This document shows positions 17,656 to 27,475 of a stretch of DNA of 64,000 bases, piece by piece. Each line of letters starts with the position of its first letter. Position 1 is the first letter of the stretch. The notes under the pieces were generated by a model. It was not told where the DNA came from, did not search any database, and saw only the letters and a program-made list of their open reading frames with translations. Source of the DNA: JAPLDP01 sp964628285 (GTDB lineage Bacteria > Bacteroidota > Bacteroidia > Bacteroidales > JAGONC01); NCBI GenBank assembly GCA_964628285.1, contig CAZVNP010000004.1, positions 1-64,000 of the forward strand, given 5' to 3'. The translations under genes and the position numbers were made by a program.

Positions 17656-20600
17656 TTATCTGACAGCTGTTTTCTTTGTTATTATCCCTGATCCGGTCCG
17701 GACCTGAACAAAATAAAGTCCGGGTGTGAATGAAGATACAGGTATCGCCAGATGGGCAGCCTTGACATTCTCGCCGGAATAAACTGTTTGTCCTGAGTAG
17801 TTGACTATGGTCACCGACTCCATCAATCCGGATGTGCGGATATAAAGATATCCTGATGCCGGATTGGGGTAAATGGCCACGTCGTTCATCCGGCGGTCAT
17901 TTATTCCGACCGTGATATCGACCGTGCCGCACACCGGATCCGACTCACAGTAATCATATACGGCGGTTATGCAATATTCATAGGTGCCGTTAGGCAGACC
18001 CAGATCCTCGTAAATAAGCTCGGTGATCGGGTTTTCGGTCATCAGATTGCCGTCACGGTAAACATTATACCCGATCAGGTCGCGGGTGCCGGGATTGAAT
18101 ACTGTGTTCCCTCCGGTTGTGAGGTGTCCCTGTGCAATATGACCGGCCGGTGCCGTTTCATTTAGCGGCCGGCTGGAAGGCAGGGGGATAAGTGTCTCAG
18201 CAAGGGCTCTGCCATCCGTTACTATCTCGAGTAATCCCTGTATATTCCAGTTATAGCTCAGGCCATAGTCGGCCAGGTCATCCCATGAGGTGCCGTCCAT
18301 GGAGATCAGATCGCCATATTCCAGTACGGCCGGTCCGGCGTCACAGCCTGCCGGGTAATCATCTGCAGGCTGATCACAGCTATAACCTATCCACAGTTCC
18401 TGTGAGGCATCGATTGGAACGGGTGTTGTCAGTCCAACCTGATTCCATACATTGAACATAAGGGTGGGGAGAGGCTCGTCGACGACGAGGGTGCCGGCAT
18501 TGGCTCCCACCCACACCTTGAGGGTGTATGTGGTATTGGGTCCCATCGGGAACAGAGCCACGGTGGTGAGGGACATGCCGTCATAATCGGCCAGCTGGTC
18601 GGGACCGAAGCGTGCCGCGACATAATAGAAACCGCCGCCGGTCAGTCCGATGCCGTCATAATTCGTTCCGTCATCCCAATGTATCCATGCCGATCCCGGC
18701 GGGCTCCAGGTGACAGTGACATCGGGGCTGCCGGGTTCGTTTTCGATGACCAGGTTGGTGACGGGATCGCAGGGCGGCTCGGTGATGTCGACACTGACAC
18801 ACACCGGATCCGATTCACATTCGTCATACTGAGCCGTGACACAATATTCATACGTGCCCACGGCCAGTCCCAGGTCATCATAGTAAAGATCGGTGATGGG
18901 TTCCGGTGTCAACAGTGAACCGTCACGGTACACATTATAACCGATCAGTGCGCGATCGGAGGAATATGGTATAAATGATGACCCCGGTTTGAACATGCCA
19001 CGCCGGATCATGATGTCAGACAATGCTTTACCGGTCGGCTTAAAGGAATTATGTACAAGGGGAACGGTCATGTCCTTCTCACCTGTGACTATATCCAGAT
19101 AGCCTTGCAGGTTCCAGTTATAGCTTAACCCATAATCAGCCAGGTCATCCCATGCAGTGCCGTCCATGGAGATCAGGTCACCGTATTCCAATACGGCCGG
19201 TCCGGCATCACAACCGGCCGGGTAATCATCCGCGGGCTGATCGCAGGAATAGCCTATCCACAGCTCCTGCGACGCATCGATCAGAACGGGCGTCGAGAGC
19301 TCAATCTCGTTCCACTGTTCAAATAACAGGGTGGTCAGCGGCTGGTTGATGACGAGAGTCCCCGCATTGGCCCCTATCCATACCTTAAGGGTATAAGTGG
19401 TATTGTAACCGAGAGGGTATAAGGCGACCTTTGTCAGTGACATACCGTCATAATCGGCCAGCTGGTCCTGGTCGAAACGGGCAGCGACATAAAAGAATCC
19501 GCCATTAGTGAGGCCAATGCCGTCGTTATTCGTTCCGTCATCCCAGTGTATCCAGGTGGGTTGAGTTCCGGGGGGGCTCCAGGAGAGGTGCACATCGGGT
19601 GTGCCGGGTTCGTTATACGCCGTCAGGTCGTTGACCGGATCGCATGACGGTCCGGTGATGACCACTTCCACGGGTCCGGCAGGCTCGGATTCACCTTCGT
19701 CATACAAGGCGGTGACCGTATAGGAATAGGTACCTGTTTCAAGACCGGGATCCAGGTAAAAGAGGTCGGTGACAGTGGATGTGTTGATCATGACCTCATC
19801 ACGATAGACGTTGTAACCCAGGAGAGTCTGTCGTGTCTGCCATGGGGCTGTGCCTGATGCCTGGGTATGGTTCAGCGGGCTTGTAAATCCCTTTGCAGTG
19901 GTGATAAATCCCTGTATGTTCCAGTTATAGTCCAGATCCGGATTTAGTTCNNNNNNNNNNNNNNNNNNNNNNNNNNNNNNNNNNNNNNNNNNNNNNNNNN
20001 NNNNNNNNNNNNNNNNNNNNNNNNNNNNNNNNNNNNNNNNNNNNNNNNNNTCCATACTTTAAGTGTGTACGTGGCAGTGGAACTCCCCCTGGGGTAAATG
20101 GCTATCTTTGTCAAAGACATGCCGTCATAGTCCGTCAGTTGATCAGGTCCAAAACGGGCTGCGGCATAGAAGGTTCCGCCATTCGTCAGACCAATGCCAT
20201 CATTGTTTTCACCGCTATCCCAATGGATCCAGGCACCTTGAAACCCCGGCTCTTCCCATGTCAGCATGACATCATAGTCGTTCACTTCGGCCTGCAAGTT
20301 ATTCGGCGGCCAGAGTGTCGGTCCGACTATTTCCACGGTCAGTGTCACAGGAACGGTGACCGTGGGTTCGTCGGGATCATTGCTGTCGATGATGATATCG
20401 GCCAGGTAAGTGCCTTCAGCCAGACCCATAGCGTCAAAAGTCACAGTGAGGTCTTCCTGATTGTAAGCCGGGACAGTGCCTGCGTCCGGTACGACCGTCA
20501 GCCAGGAATCAGGACGTGTCGGATACTGAATGGTCACACTGTAAGTCAGATCGGATCCACCGTTGTTGATGACTGTCAAGGTCTGAGTGGAGGTGGCATC

Positions 20601-21392
20601 CGGTTCAAGGTTTTCTTCCAGTGAGGATGGATTGACCGAGATGTCGGGATCTGAAACGCCACCCCCGGTGACTTCAATATCGTCGAGCATGAACACAAAG
20701 GCATCAAAAGACACGCATTCGATGCCAATGTAAACGCTTGTATTGGCATAATTGGTGAGGCTGTAAGTGTACTCTGTCCAGTCGGTGGGCGCTGAGACCG
20801 GTGTGGCTCCCGAAATGATCGTAAAGTCGTCCGGGTCGTTGGTAGTTGTGGATACACCCAATTTGAACTTTTCAAGCCCATATTGATCGGTGTATGATTT
20901 AGCCCAGAAATTGATGGAGGGATTATCTCCCAATGCGATATAAGGGGTCATCAGCCAGTCGTCATTACCCTGGTTCCCGCTGGGTACGGAAGCCATACAG
21001 GCTCCAAAACGATCGCCCGAATGGGGTTGAATCTCGGGATCGGACGTCATGGGAGGTACGGTAGTGGCCGGGTTAAAGACGATATAAGCCATAGGATCAT
21101 ACTCATTCGGAAAATCAATGCCTTCGAACCCGTAAGTGTCTAATCCGTCAACATCATTGACGGTCCATGGGCTGAAATCGAAGGTCCAGTCCTCTTCGTC
21201 CTCGAAATCGATGGCATAAGCCGTAGCCCTGCCCCCTTTTGCCTGATGGGTGGTTCTGTTTAAAGAACCCATTGAGAGTGAGGGATGTGTGGCACCTGAT
21301 GATGCCTCCCGTTTGATCCTGACGGAAGATCCCTGTGCAAAAATGAACGATGATACCAGGCAGATCATCATCATAATAGTAAACCTTTTCAT
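17656..21392 (-). CDS. Modular T9SS adhesin-like protein, interrupted by a scaffold gap
   Basis: One gene in two visible parts: 447 codons from the ATG at 21392 to the gap at 20051, and 764 residues from 19950 to the stop. Signal peptide (ends SFIFAQ); a cleaved-adhesin/choice-of-anchor-like domain (about 45-250, AIDFEDEEDW to MLDDIEVTGG); an Ig-like domain (about 255-355); then three copies of an FN3-like plus jelly-roll unit marked by WIHWD, GIGLTNGG, DYDGMSLTK and WIGYSCDQPADDYPAGCDAG; and a T9SS sorting domain at the end (AIYPNPASGYLYI). Units 2 and 3 are very similar to each other also in DNA. The domain set is like gingipain-type adhesin regions, without a protease domain. A surface role is likely; the ligand is unknown. 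Confidence 0.85.
19951..20050. other. Assembly gap (100 N)
   Basis: An arbitrary 100-N filler inside the first repeat unit of the adhesin gene. The frames on the two sides are only compatible with a gap length of 3n+2; alignment of the flanking residues to the complete units predicts about 233 bp missing. The cause is probably collapse of near-identical repeat units. Confidence 0.9.
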
Positions 21393-21510
21393 ACATGATT
21401 GAATTTAGTAAGACATGATTAAATGACCTTGCAAGTTATTAAAATATTTGACAATAACAAGAAATTTAAAATCAAATTGTTTCAAGTGAAATGAGGGGCG
21501 TCACTATCGG

Positions 21511-21528
21511 CAAAATTTATTAATTTTG
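21511..21528. promoter_or_regulatory. AT-rich dyad with a -7 box before ffh
   Basis: CAAAAT and ATTTTG arms surround a TTATTA centre in an 18-bp symmetric site. The right half contains TAATTTTG (21521-21528), a match to TAnnTTTG about 30 bp before the ffh ATG. No clear -33 TTG is present. The rest of the 166-bp spacer between the adhesin start and ffh shows nothing else. Confidence 0.4.
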
Positions 21529-21558
21529 CCCCCTTAAAGATTAACAGGAATCATCAGG

Positions 21559-22893
21559 ATGTTTGAGAATTTGAGTGAGCGGCTCGACAGGGCTTTCAGG
21601 ATGCTGAAGGGACAAGGCTATATTACCGAAATCAATGTGGCGGAAACGCTGAAAGATGTGAGAAAAGCCCTTCTGGATGCTGATGTCAGCTATAAGATCG
21701 CCCGTCAGTTCACCGATGAGGTGAAAGAGAAAGCCCTGGGTCAAAAGATACTGACCTCGGTGTCGCCTGGGCAACTCATGGTAAAGATCGTACATGACGA
21801 GCTGACCGCCCTCATGGGGGGTGAGAAGGCGGATTTGAACCTGAAGGGTTCTCCTGTCATCATCCTGATGGCCGGATTAAACGGTTCAGGCAAGACCACG
21901 ATGAGTGCCAAGCTGGCTTATTATCTGAAGGGTAAAAGAGGCCGTTCGCCGTTGCTGGTAGCGGGCGACGTGTATCGTCCCGCCGCCATTGAACAGTTGA
22001 AGGTACTGGCGGGTCAAATCGATGTGGCCGTATACAGTGAGGACGATGTCAAAGATACTGTCAGGATATCCAAGAATGCCGTCAGTTATTCCCGTGAGAG
22101 GGGTTATAACACCGTCATCGTCGACACGGCAGGACGGCTGGCCGTGGATGAGGAGATGATGAATGAGATCGCGGCCATCAAGAAAGCCGTCAGTCCCCAG
22201 GAAACTCTTTTTGTGGTGGACGCCATGACGGGTCAGGATGCCGTGAATACAGCCAAGGCGTTCAATGACAGGCTGGATTATGAAGGTGTCATTCTCACCA
22301 AACTCGACGGTGACACCCGCGGCGGAGCAGCCCTCACCATCAGAGCCGTGGTCGACAAACCGATCAAATTTGTCGGTATCGGTGAAAAGCTCGATGCCAT
22401 CGATGTGTTTTATCCCGGACGTATGGCCGACCGGATACTGGGTATGGGGGATATCGTTTCCCTCGTCGAAAAGGCACAGGAACAGTTCGACGAGGCGGAG
22501 GCCAAAAAACTTCAGAAAAAAATAGCCAGGAATCAGTTCAATTTCAATGACTTTCTTTCCCAGGTCAAACAGATCAAGAAGATGGGCAATGTAAAAGATC
22601 TCATGGGCATGTTACCTGGTATGGGCCGGGCTCTGAAAGACGTTGATATTGATGATGATGCCTTTAAGGGTATTGAAGCGATCATTTTATCGATGACACC
22701 CGAAGAGCGTGAAAATCCTGCCGTTCTCAACGGCAGCCGCAGAAAACGCATTGCCCTGGGCAGCGGCACCTCCATACAGGAGGTGAACAGGCTCGTCAAG
22801 CAATTCGACGACACACGCAAGATGATGAGGATGGTCGCCACGGGAGGCGCAAAAAATATGATGAGGGCTATGAACAATAAAACAAGACGTTAA
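21559..22893 (+). CDS. ffh: Signal recognition particle GTPase Ffh
   Basis: 444 aa, full length. N domain about 1-85; G domain with GLNGSGKTTMSAKLA (G1), DTAGRL (G3) and TKLDGDTRGGAAL (G4/G5 region); C-terminal methionine-rich M domain (about 300-440) that binds 4.5S RNA and signal sequences. It targets nascent membrane and secreted proteins to FtsY and SecYEG. It is followed after 18 bp by folD in the same direction. Confidence 0.98.
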   Translation: MFENLSERLDRAFRMLKGQGYITEINVAETLKDVRKALLDADVSYKIARQFTDEVKEKALGQKILTSVSPGQLMVKIVHDELTALMGGEKADLNLKGSPVIILMAGLNGSGKTTMSAKLAYYLKGKRGRSPLLVAGDVYRPAAIEQLKVLAGQIDVAVYSEDDVKDTVRISKNAVSYSRERGYNTVIVDTAGRLAVDEEMMNEIAAIKKAVSPQETLFVVDAMTGQDAVNTAKAFNDRLDYEGVILTKLDGDTRGGAALTIRAVVDKPIKFVGIGEKLDAIDVFYPGRMADRILGMGDIVSLVEKAQEQFDEAEAKKLQKKIARNQFNFNDFLSQVKQIKKMGNVKDLMGMLPGMGRALKDVDIDDDAFKGIEAIILSMTPEERENPAVLNGSRRKRIALGSGTSIQEVNRLVKQFDDTRKMMRMVATGGAKNMMRAMNNKTRR

Positions 22894-22911
22894 ACCTGCA
22901 AAACGGATCAG

Positions 22912-23796
22912 ATGGTTTTAATTGACGGGAAGCAAACAGCTGCCGATATCCGGGGTGAGATAGCACGGGAAGTGGCGGCACTTATCGATCACAAGGGTGA
23001 GGCGCCTCATCTGGCCGCCGTTCTTGTTGGCGATGATCCTGCCAGTCACACCTATGTCCGCAATAAAGAAAAAGCATGCCAGGAAACCGGTATGCTCTCG
23101 TCAATCTATAAATATCCTGCCACCATCGGCGAAGACGAACTCCTGAAAATCATTGATTTCATCAACAATGATGACGACATCCATGGCCTTATCGTGCAGA
23201 AACCATTACCGCCGCATATTTCCGACGACAGGGTGACGGCCGCCATCCGTCCCTCCAAGGATGTGGACGGTTTTCATCCCGTCAACGTGGGGCGCATGGT
23301 GCTGAACCTCCCTGCCTACCTTCCGGCCACACCGGCAGGGATACTGGAACTCATCAGGCGTTACCATATCGAGACCGTAGGAAAGGAATGCGTGATCCTG
23401 GGTCGCAGCAACATTGTGGGGGCTCCGTTAAGTGTCATGCTGTCGAAGAAAGGATACCCCGGCAATTGCACCGTCACCCTGTGTCACAGTAAGACGAGGA
23501 ACATAGGTGAATTGACACGCCGTGCCGACATTCTTATCGCCGCCATGGGACAACCCGGTTTTGTGACCGGCGATATGGTGAAAAAGGATGCCGTGGTGAT
23601 CGATGTGGGCATGAACCGCATCGTGGATGAGACCAAGGTGTCGGCGTTTAAATTTACGGGTGATGTCAGATTTGATGAAGTGGCCTCCAAATGCAGTTAC
23701 ATTACGCCGGTGCCCGGTGGTGTCGGTCCCATGACTATTGTCTCTCTTTTACTCAATACCCTTAAAGCCTATAAAAAGGAAATTTACCCGGAGTGA
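22912..23796 (+). CDS. folD: Bifunctional methylenetetrahydrofolate dehydrogenase / cyclohydrolase
   Basis: 294 aa, normal length. Contains the catalytic YVRNKEKAC segment with its essential Lys, the signature GRSNIVGAPLS of the NADP-binding domain, and PVPGGVGPMT near the C-terminus. It interconverts 5,10-methylene-, methenyl- and 10-formyl-tetrahydrofolate in the cytoplasm for purine and formyl-Met synthesis. It lies between ffh and queE, the same direction, probably in one operon. Confidence 0.98.
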   Translation: MVLIDGKQTAADIRGEIAREVAALIDHKGEAPHLAAVLVGDDPASHTYVRNKEKACQETGMLSSIYKYPATIGEDELLKIIDFINNDDDIHGLIVQKPLPPHISDDRVTAAIRPSKDVDGFHPVNVGRMVLNLPAYLPATPAGILELIRRYHIETVGKECVILGRSNIVGAPLSVMLSKKGYPGNCTVTLCHSKTRNIGELTRRADILIAAMGQPGFVTGDMVKKDAVVIDVGMNRIVDETKVSAFKFTGDVRFDEVASKCSYITPVPGGVGPMTIVSLLLNTLKAYKKEIYPE

Positions 23797-23876
23797 ACTG
23801 AATACCGTTTAATGTCCGTTTCTTTACCGGTCATGATCCCACGGTGATGATCCGGTCTTAAGATGAATCCCGCCGC

Positions 23877-24557
23877 ATGATGAAAAGGCCACATACTGCG
23901 TTGCCTGATGGTCTTCATAAGATCGCACGTGAGGATGAGGGCACTCTTTTAAAAAAAGGACGCCTTTTACCCCTCATGGAGTCCTTTTACAGTTTGCAGG
24001 GTGAGGGTGCCAACACCGGCAAGCCGGCTTTTTTTCTCAGGATTGGCGGCTGTGATGTAGGCTGTCACTGGTGTGATGTGAAAGAATCGTGGAATCCCGG
24101 CGTCCATCCTCTGACACCGGTGGAAAAGATCATCGACGAGGTGCTCGCCTGTGAGGCGCGGAGTGTGGTGGTGACCGGCGGTGAGCCGTTGATGTACAAC
24201 CTCGATGTGCTGTGCCGTGAAGTGAGAGAAAAAGGTTTCACCACTTTTCTTGAGACCTCCGGTGCTTATACTCTCAGTGGCGAGTGGGACTGGATATGCC
24301 TGTCGCCCAAAAGAAAAAAGCCTCCCCTGAAGGAGATATATGCCCTGGCTAACGAAATGAAGGTGATCGTCCATGATGATAAAGACTTTACCTGGGCTGA
24401 AGCATGCCGCCGGAAGGCCCATCCCGCCTGCCTGCTCTTTCTCCAGCCAGAATGGAGCAGACGGCAGATGATGACACCTGTGATAGTGAATTACATCCTT
24501 GAACACCCGGCATGGCGGATATCACTGCAGACACATAAATACCTGGGTATACCTTAA
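23877..24557 (+). CDS. queE: 7-carboxy-7-deazaguanine synthase QueE
   Basis: 226 aa radical SAM enzyme of queuosine synthesis; it converts 6-carboxy-tetrahydropterin to 7-carboxy-7-deazaguanine. The iron-sulfur cysteines are Cys59, Cys63 and Cys66 in CDVGCHWCDVKESW (the CxxxCxxC spacing), preceded by the substrate loop SFYSLQGEGANTGKP. VTGGEPL and a C-terminal LQTHKYLGIP are also typical. The N-terminus has about 32 residues before the conserved core, slightly long; a start at the ATG at 23976 (MESFYS) is possible but would be very short. It ends 1 bp before the next ATG, which suggests coupling to the OmpA-family gene. Confidence 0.94.
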   Translation: MMKRPHTALPDGLHKIAREDEGTLLKKGRLLPLMESFYSLQGEGANTGKPAFFLRIGGCDVGCHWCDVKESWNPGVHPLTPVEKIIDEVLACEARSVVVTGGEPLMYNLDVLCREVREKGFTTFLETSGAYTLSGEWDWICLSPKRKKPPLKEIYALANEMKVIVHDDKDFTWAEACRRKAHPACLLFLQPEWSRRQMMTPVIVNYILEHPAWRISLQTHKYLGIP

Positions 24558-24558
24558 A

Positions 24559-26508
24559 ATGAACAGCATGAGGGTTTTACCATTGATCATCGTCGGCATA
24601 TTCATGCTCATGCAGACCGGTTTCGGCCAGAATGAGAGTTATTATACTAAATCGAAACGCGCCATCCGGTCTTATGAGATGGCCGGAAAGGCTTACCATG
24701 AAGGTGATCTTGAAAATGCTGCAAACTATGCCAGGGAAGCTGTAAATATCGATTCAAAGTTCATCGAGGGATATCTGTTACTGGGTGATATTTTATCTGA
24801 TGACGGTAAAATAAATGAAGCCATCGATGCCTATCAGCATGCCATTAGTATTAAGGCTTATTATTATTATCCGGTATACTATTTTATTGCCAAGCTCGAA
24901 TTAAAGACCGGTAAGTACGATCAGGCCCTGCAACATTGCAGGACCTACCTTACCTATCCTGGCATATCACAGGCCGAGATGGCAACGGTAGATAATATCA
25001 TGACAACCTGCGATTTTGCCATGAAAGCCATGCAGCATCCGGTACAGTTCAATCTGGTGAACCTTGGTGACAGCGTCAACGGCAAATACGATGAATACGT
25101 CAACGCCATCACCGTTGATGGCCAAAAACTGTATCTCACACTTCACAGAACATTCCTCAAGGACGATATCCGTTATATGGGGCTGAGCACCGAGGATTTT
25201 TATGTTTCGACACTTGTCGACGGGGTGTGGAGCAAGAAAGTATCCCTGGGCCCCCCTGTTAACACCGTCGGTAATGAGGGAGCATTGTCCATCTCGCCTG
25301 ACGGCATGCATCTGTTTTTTGCTGCCTGCAGCCGTGATGACAGTTATGGGAGCTGCGATATCTATTACAGCCGCCGCATAGGAAACCATTGGAGCACACC
25401 GGTAAATGCGGGCGATGTCATTAACTCACCCTGGTGGGATTCGCAGCCGTGTCTTTCATCCGATGGCCGGACCCTGTATTTTGTCAGCTCACGTCCGGGC
25501 GGTTATGGTAAATCCGATATCTGGGAGTCGGTCATGCAAGCCGACGGTAACTGGAGTGATCCCCAGAATCTCGGCGATGTTATCAATACGCCGGAAGATG
25601 AAATGGCGCCTTTCCTTCATCCTGACGGGCAAACCCTTTATTTCTCATCCAAAGGGCATGTTGGAATGGGTGGAGCCGACATTTTTATGTCAACAAAAAA
25701 TGACGGGGGTGAGTGGACCGAGCCGGTCAACCTGGGGTATCCTATCAACACATGTGCTGACGAAATAACGATCATTGTGGATGCTACCGGCAAAACGGCT
25801 TACATATCCACTGACAAACCGGGAGGTAAGGGAGGTATAGATATATACAGCTTTGAGCTGGACTCGGCTCTGCGACCGGCACCGGTCACCTACCTGAAAG
25901 GGATCATTTTTAACAGTGAAAACAAGCACCGCATTGAAGCCAAATTCGAGATTATCGACCTGAATGACGGTAAAACTGTTGTAGAGTCGTTTTCAAATCC
26001 CGTCAACGGTGAATTCCTGGTATGCATCCCAACGGATAAGGATTATGCCCTGAATGTCTCCAGTCCGAATTATCTGTTTTATTCCGAGCATATTACCACC
26101 AGCAGCACCCGTACGATCCTCGATCCCTATCTGATAAATATTGCCTTGAAACCCATCAAGGCAGGTGAGTCTATCATCCTGAAAAACATATTCTTCGATA
26201 CGGACAAATATGTCCTTAAACCGGAATCACTCGTTGAATTAAACAAGCTTTTGGACCTGTTAAGAAACAATACGAACATGCACATCGAGATCAGCGGCCA
26301 CACCGATGATGTGGGCACGGAGGCTTATAATGAGAAATTGTCGACGATGCGTGCCAAGGCTGTTTATGATTATCTGATCCGGAACGGCATTTCACCCGAC
26401 CGTCTGGCATACAAAGGCTATGGTTATTCCAGGCCCATCGACAGCAACCTCACCGAAGAAGGCCGCGCCAACAACCGGAGAACGGAGTTCAAGGTCATTA
26501 GTAATTAA
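24559..26508 (+). CDS. TPR / PD40 propeller / CRD / OmpA-like protein (PorE-like architecture)
   Basis: 649 aa from the ATG at 24559; the in-frame TTG at 24499 lies inside queE and precedes the signal peptide by 20 residues. Signal peptide (about 1-23, ends GFGQ); TPR repeats (about 30-140); a PD40/WD40-like beta-propeller (about 180-420; SPDGMHLFFAA, SSDGRTLYFVSSRPGG, HPDGQTLYFSS); a carboxypeptidase-regulatory-like domain (about 430-510); and an OmpA C-terminal peptidoglycan-binding domain (about 525-649, HTDDVGTEAYNEKLS, NNRRTEF). This order matches PorE of Porphyromonas, which anchors the T9SS to peptidoglycan. Bacteroidota carry several paralogues with this layout, so the T9SS role is possible rather than shown. 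Confidence 0.85.
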   Translation: MNSMRVLPLIIVGIFMLMQTGFGQNESYYTKSKRAIRSYEMAGKAYHEGDLENAANYAREAVNIDSKFIEGYLLLGDILSDDGKINEAIDAYQHAISIKAYYYYPVYYFIAKLELKTGKYDQALQHCRTYLTYPGISQAEMATVDNIMTTCDFAMKAMQHPVQFNLVNLGDSVNGKYDEYVNAITVDGQKLYLTLHRTFLKDDIRYMGLSTEDFYVSTLVDGVWSKKVSLGPPVNTVGNEGALSISPDGMHLFFAACSRDDSYGSCDIYYSRRIGNHWSTPVNAGDVINSPWWDSQPCLSSDGRTLYFVSSRPGGYGKSDIWESVMQADGNWSDPQNLGDVINTPEDEMAPFLHPDGQTLYFSSKGHVGMGGADIFMSTKNDGGEWTEPVNLGYPINTCADEITIIVDATGKTAYISTDKPGGKGGIDIYSFELDSALRPAPVTYLKGIIFNSENKHRIEAKFEIIDLNDGKTVVESFSNPVNGEFLVCIPTDKDYALNVSSPNYLFYSEHITTSSTRTILDPYLINIALKPIKAGESIILKNIFFDTDKYVLKPESLVELNKLLDLLRNNTNMHIEISGHTDDVGTEAYNEKLSTMRAKAVYDYLIRNGISPDRLAYKGYGYSRPIDSNLTEEGRANNRRTEFKVISN

Positions 26509-26602
26509 CTGTCGTTCAAAGACTTAAATCGATTTAGCAGGTCTTCCCCTTCACAGTTCTGTGCATTTTGCGTCATCTGCCGATATTTTTTTCAAAAAAA
26601 CA

Positions 26603-26632
26603 TTGTGTAAATTATTTATAATGTTATATTTG
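26603..26632 (+). promoter_or_regulatory. Promoter of the polyamine operon
   Basis: TTG at 26603-26605, a 19-nt spacer and TATATTTG at 26625-26632, a full match to the Bacteroidota -7 consensus. Transcription would start near 26639, leaving a leader of about 205 nt before the decarboxylase ATG. Confidence 0.65.
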
Positions 26633-26663
26633 CAGGCCTTTATCATTTGAAGGTAAATGTTCT

Positions 26664-26812
26664 TGTATATAATTGGTTATTAGCCTTTAAGTGGGTTGTG
26701 TCACATATCCGCATCCATAAAAAATGACTTTAACAGGCATAAATATGGTTGGGTAATCATCTAATAACCTTTTATATACATTATAGTTAACGGGTAATAA
26801 AACGTATTATCC
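26664..26812 (+). promoter_or_regulatory. Structured 5' leader of the polyamine operon, candidate cis-regulatory RNA
   Basis: Three helices can form in the predicted leader. P1: arms 26664-26683 and 26761-26780, 18 of 20 positions paired. P2, nested: 26683-26692 with 26727-26738, 10 bp with two single-base bulges. P3: hairpin 26792-26799 with 26805-26812, 8 bp with one G-U and a 5-nt loop. A 20-codon ORF (ATG at 26836, stop ending 26898) overlaps the decarboxylase start out of frame. Nothing here matches a riboswitch class that I recognise. This 337-bp spacer is otherwise AT-rich and has no other gene. Confidence 0.5.
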
Positions 26813-26845
26813 AGGTCACGAACAAAATTAATTTTATGTGCACAA

Positions 26846-27439
26846 ATGATTACTCAAACGTTGCCTTTGATGTCCTTTCCCAAGGTAAATGGCCTTAATG
26901 GAATGGTGATGGGGAACCGTATCCCCAAAGAGTATTTCATCGCCAAAGGTCATGGCGAAAGCGATATTACGGTCCATGCCGGATCATATCATTTAGCCCT
27001 TCGTGCTGCAGGTATTGAAATGGTCAACATCATGACCTATTCCTCCATCATGCCGGCCATTGCACAGGAGATAGAGAAACCTGACCGTTTGGTTCATGGT
27101 TCCGTGGTGGAATCCATTATGGCTGTCGGTACTGCCTGCCGCGGTGAACGCGTCAGTGCCGGCATCATTCTCGGATGGCTGTATAACAGAATGACCGGAC
27201 AGAAATTCGGGGGACTGGTGTGCGAACACAATGGATGTTATTCTCCCGCTGAGATCGAACGACTGCTTCAGGACAGCCTGAATGAGTTATATGTCAATGG
27301 CTTTGAGGAAGATTACTATCTCAGGGATAAACAGATCATCGCCGAGTCATTTGTACCCGGGAAAAAGTACGGGACGGCCCTTGTCGCCCTGTGTTTCACC
27401 AGTTATCTTTTTCCTGTGCTGTCGGATGGCGGTAAATGA
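26846..27439 (+). CDS. pdaD: Pyruvoyl-dependent arginine decarboxylase
   Basis: 197 aa. The protein is made as a proenzyme that cuts itself between two serines to form a pyruvoyl cofactor; the site is Ser66-Ser67 in TYSSIMP. The surrounding core (PKEYFIAKGHGESDITVHAG, AGIEMVNIM, GLVCEHNG) is that of the PvlArgDC family best known from Archaea and Chlamydia. It converts arginine to agmatine in the cytoplasm. Following genes encode agmatinase and a DHS-like enzyme, which fits polyamine synthesis. The ATG at 26870 (MSFPKVNG) is an alternative start that would remove eight poorly conserved residues. Gap to speB is 36 bp. Confidence 0.93.
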   Translation: MITQTLPLMSFPKVNGLNGMVMGNRIPKEYFIAKGHGESDITVHAGSYHLALRAAGIEMVNIMTYSSIMPAIAQEIEKPDRLVHGSVVESIMAVGTACRGERVSAGIILGWLYNRMTGQKFGGLVCEHNGCYSPAEIERLLQDSLNELYVNGFEEDYYLRDKQIIAESFVPGKKYGTALVALCFTSYLFPVLSDGGK

Positions 27440-27475
27440 GCGAATTGTCTTTAGACCTCTTCAAGATCGACCCAC

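Noticed and set aside
24499..24558. TTG start for the OmpA-family gene inside queE
   Set aside because: The ATG at 24559 directly begins a signal peptide and follows the queE stop by 1 bp.
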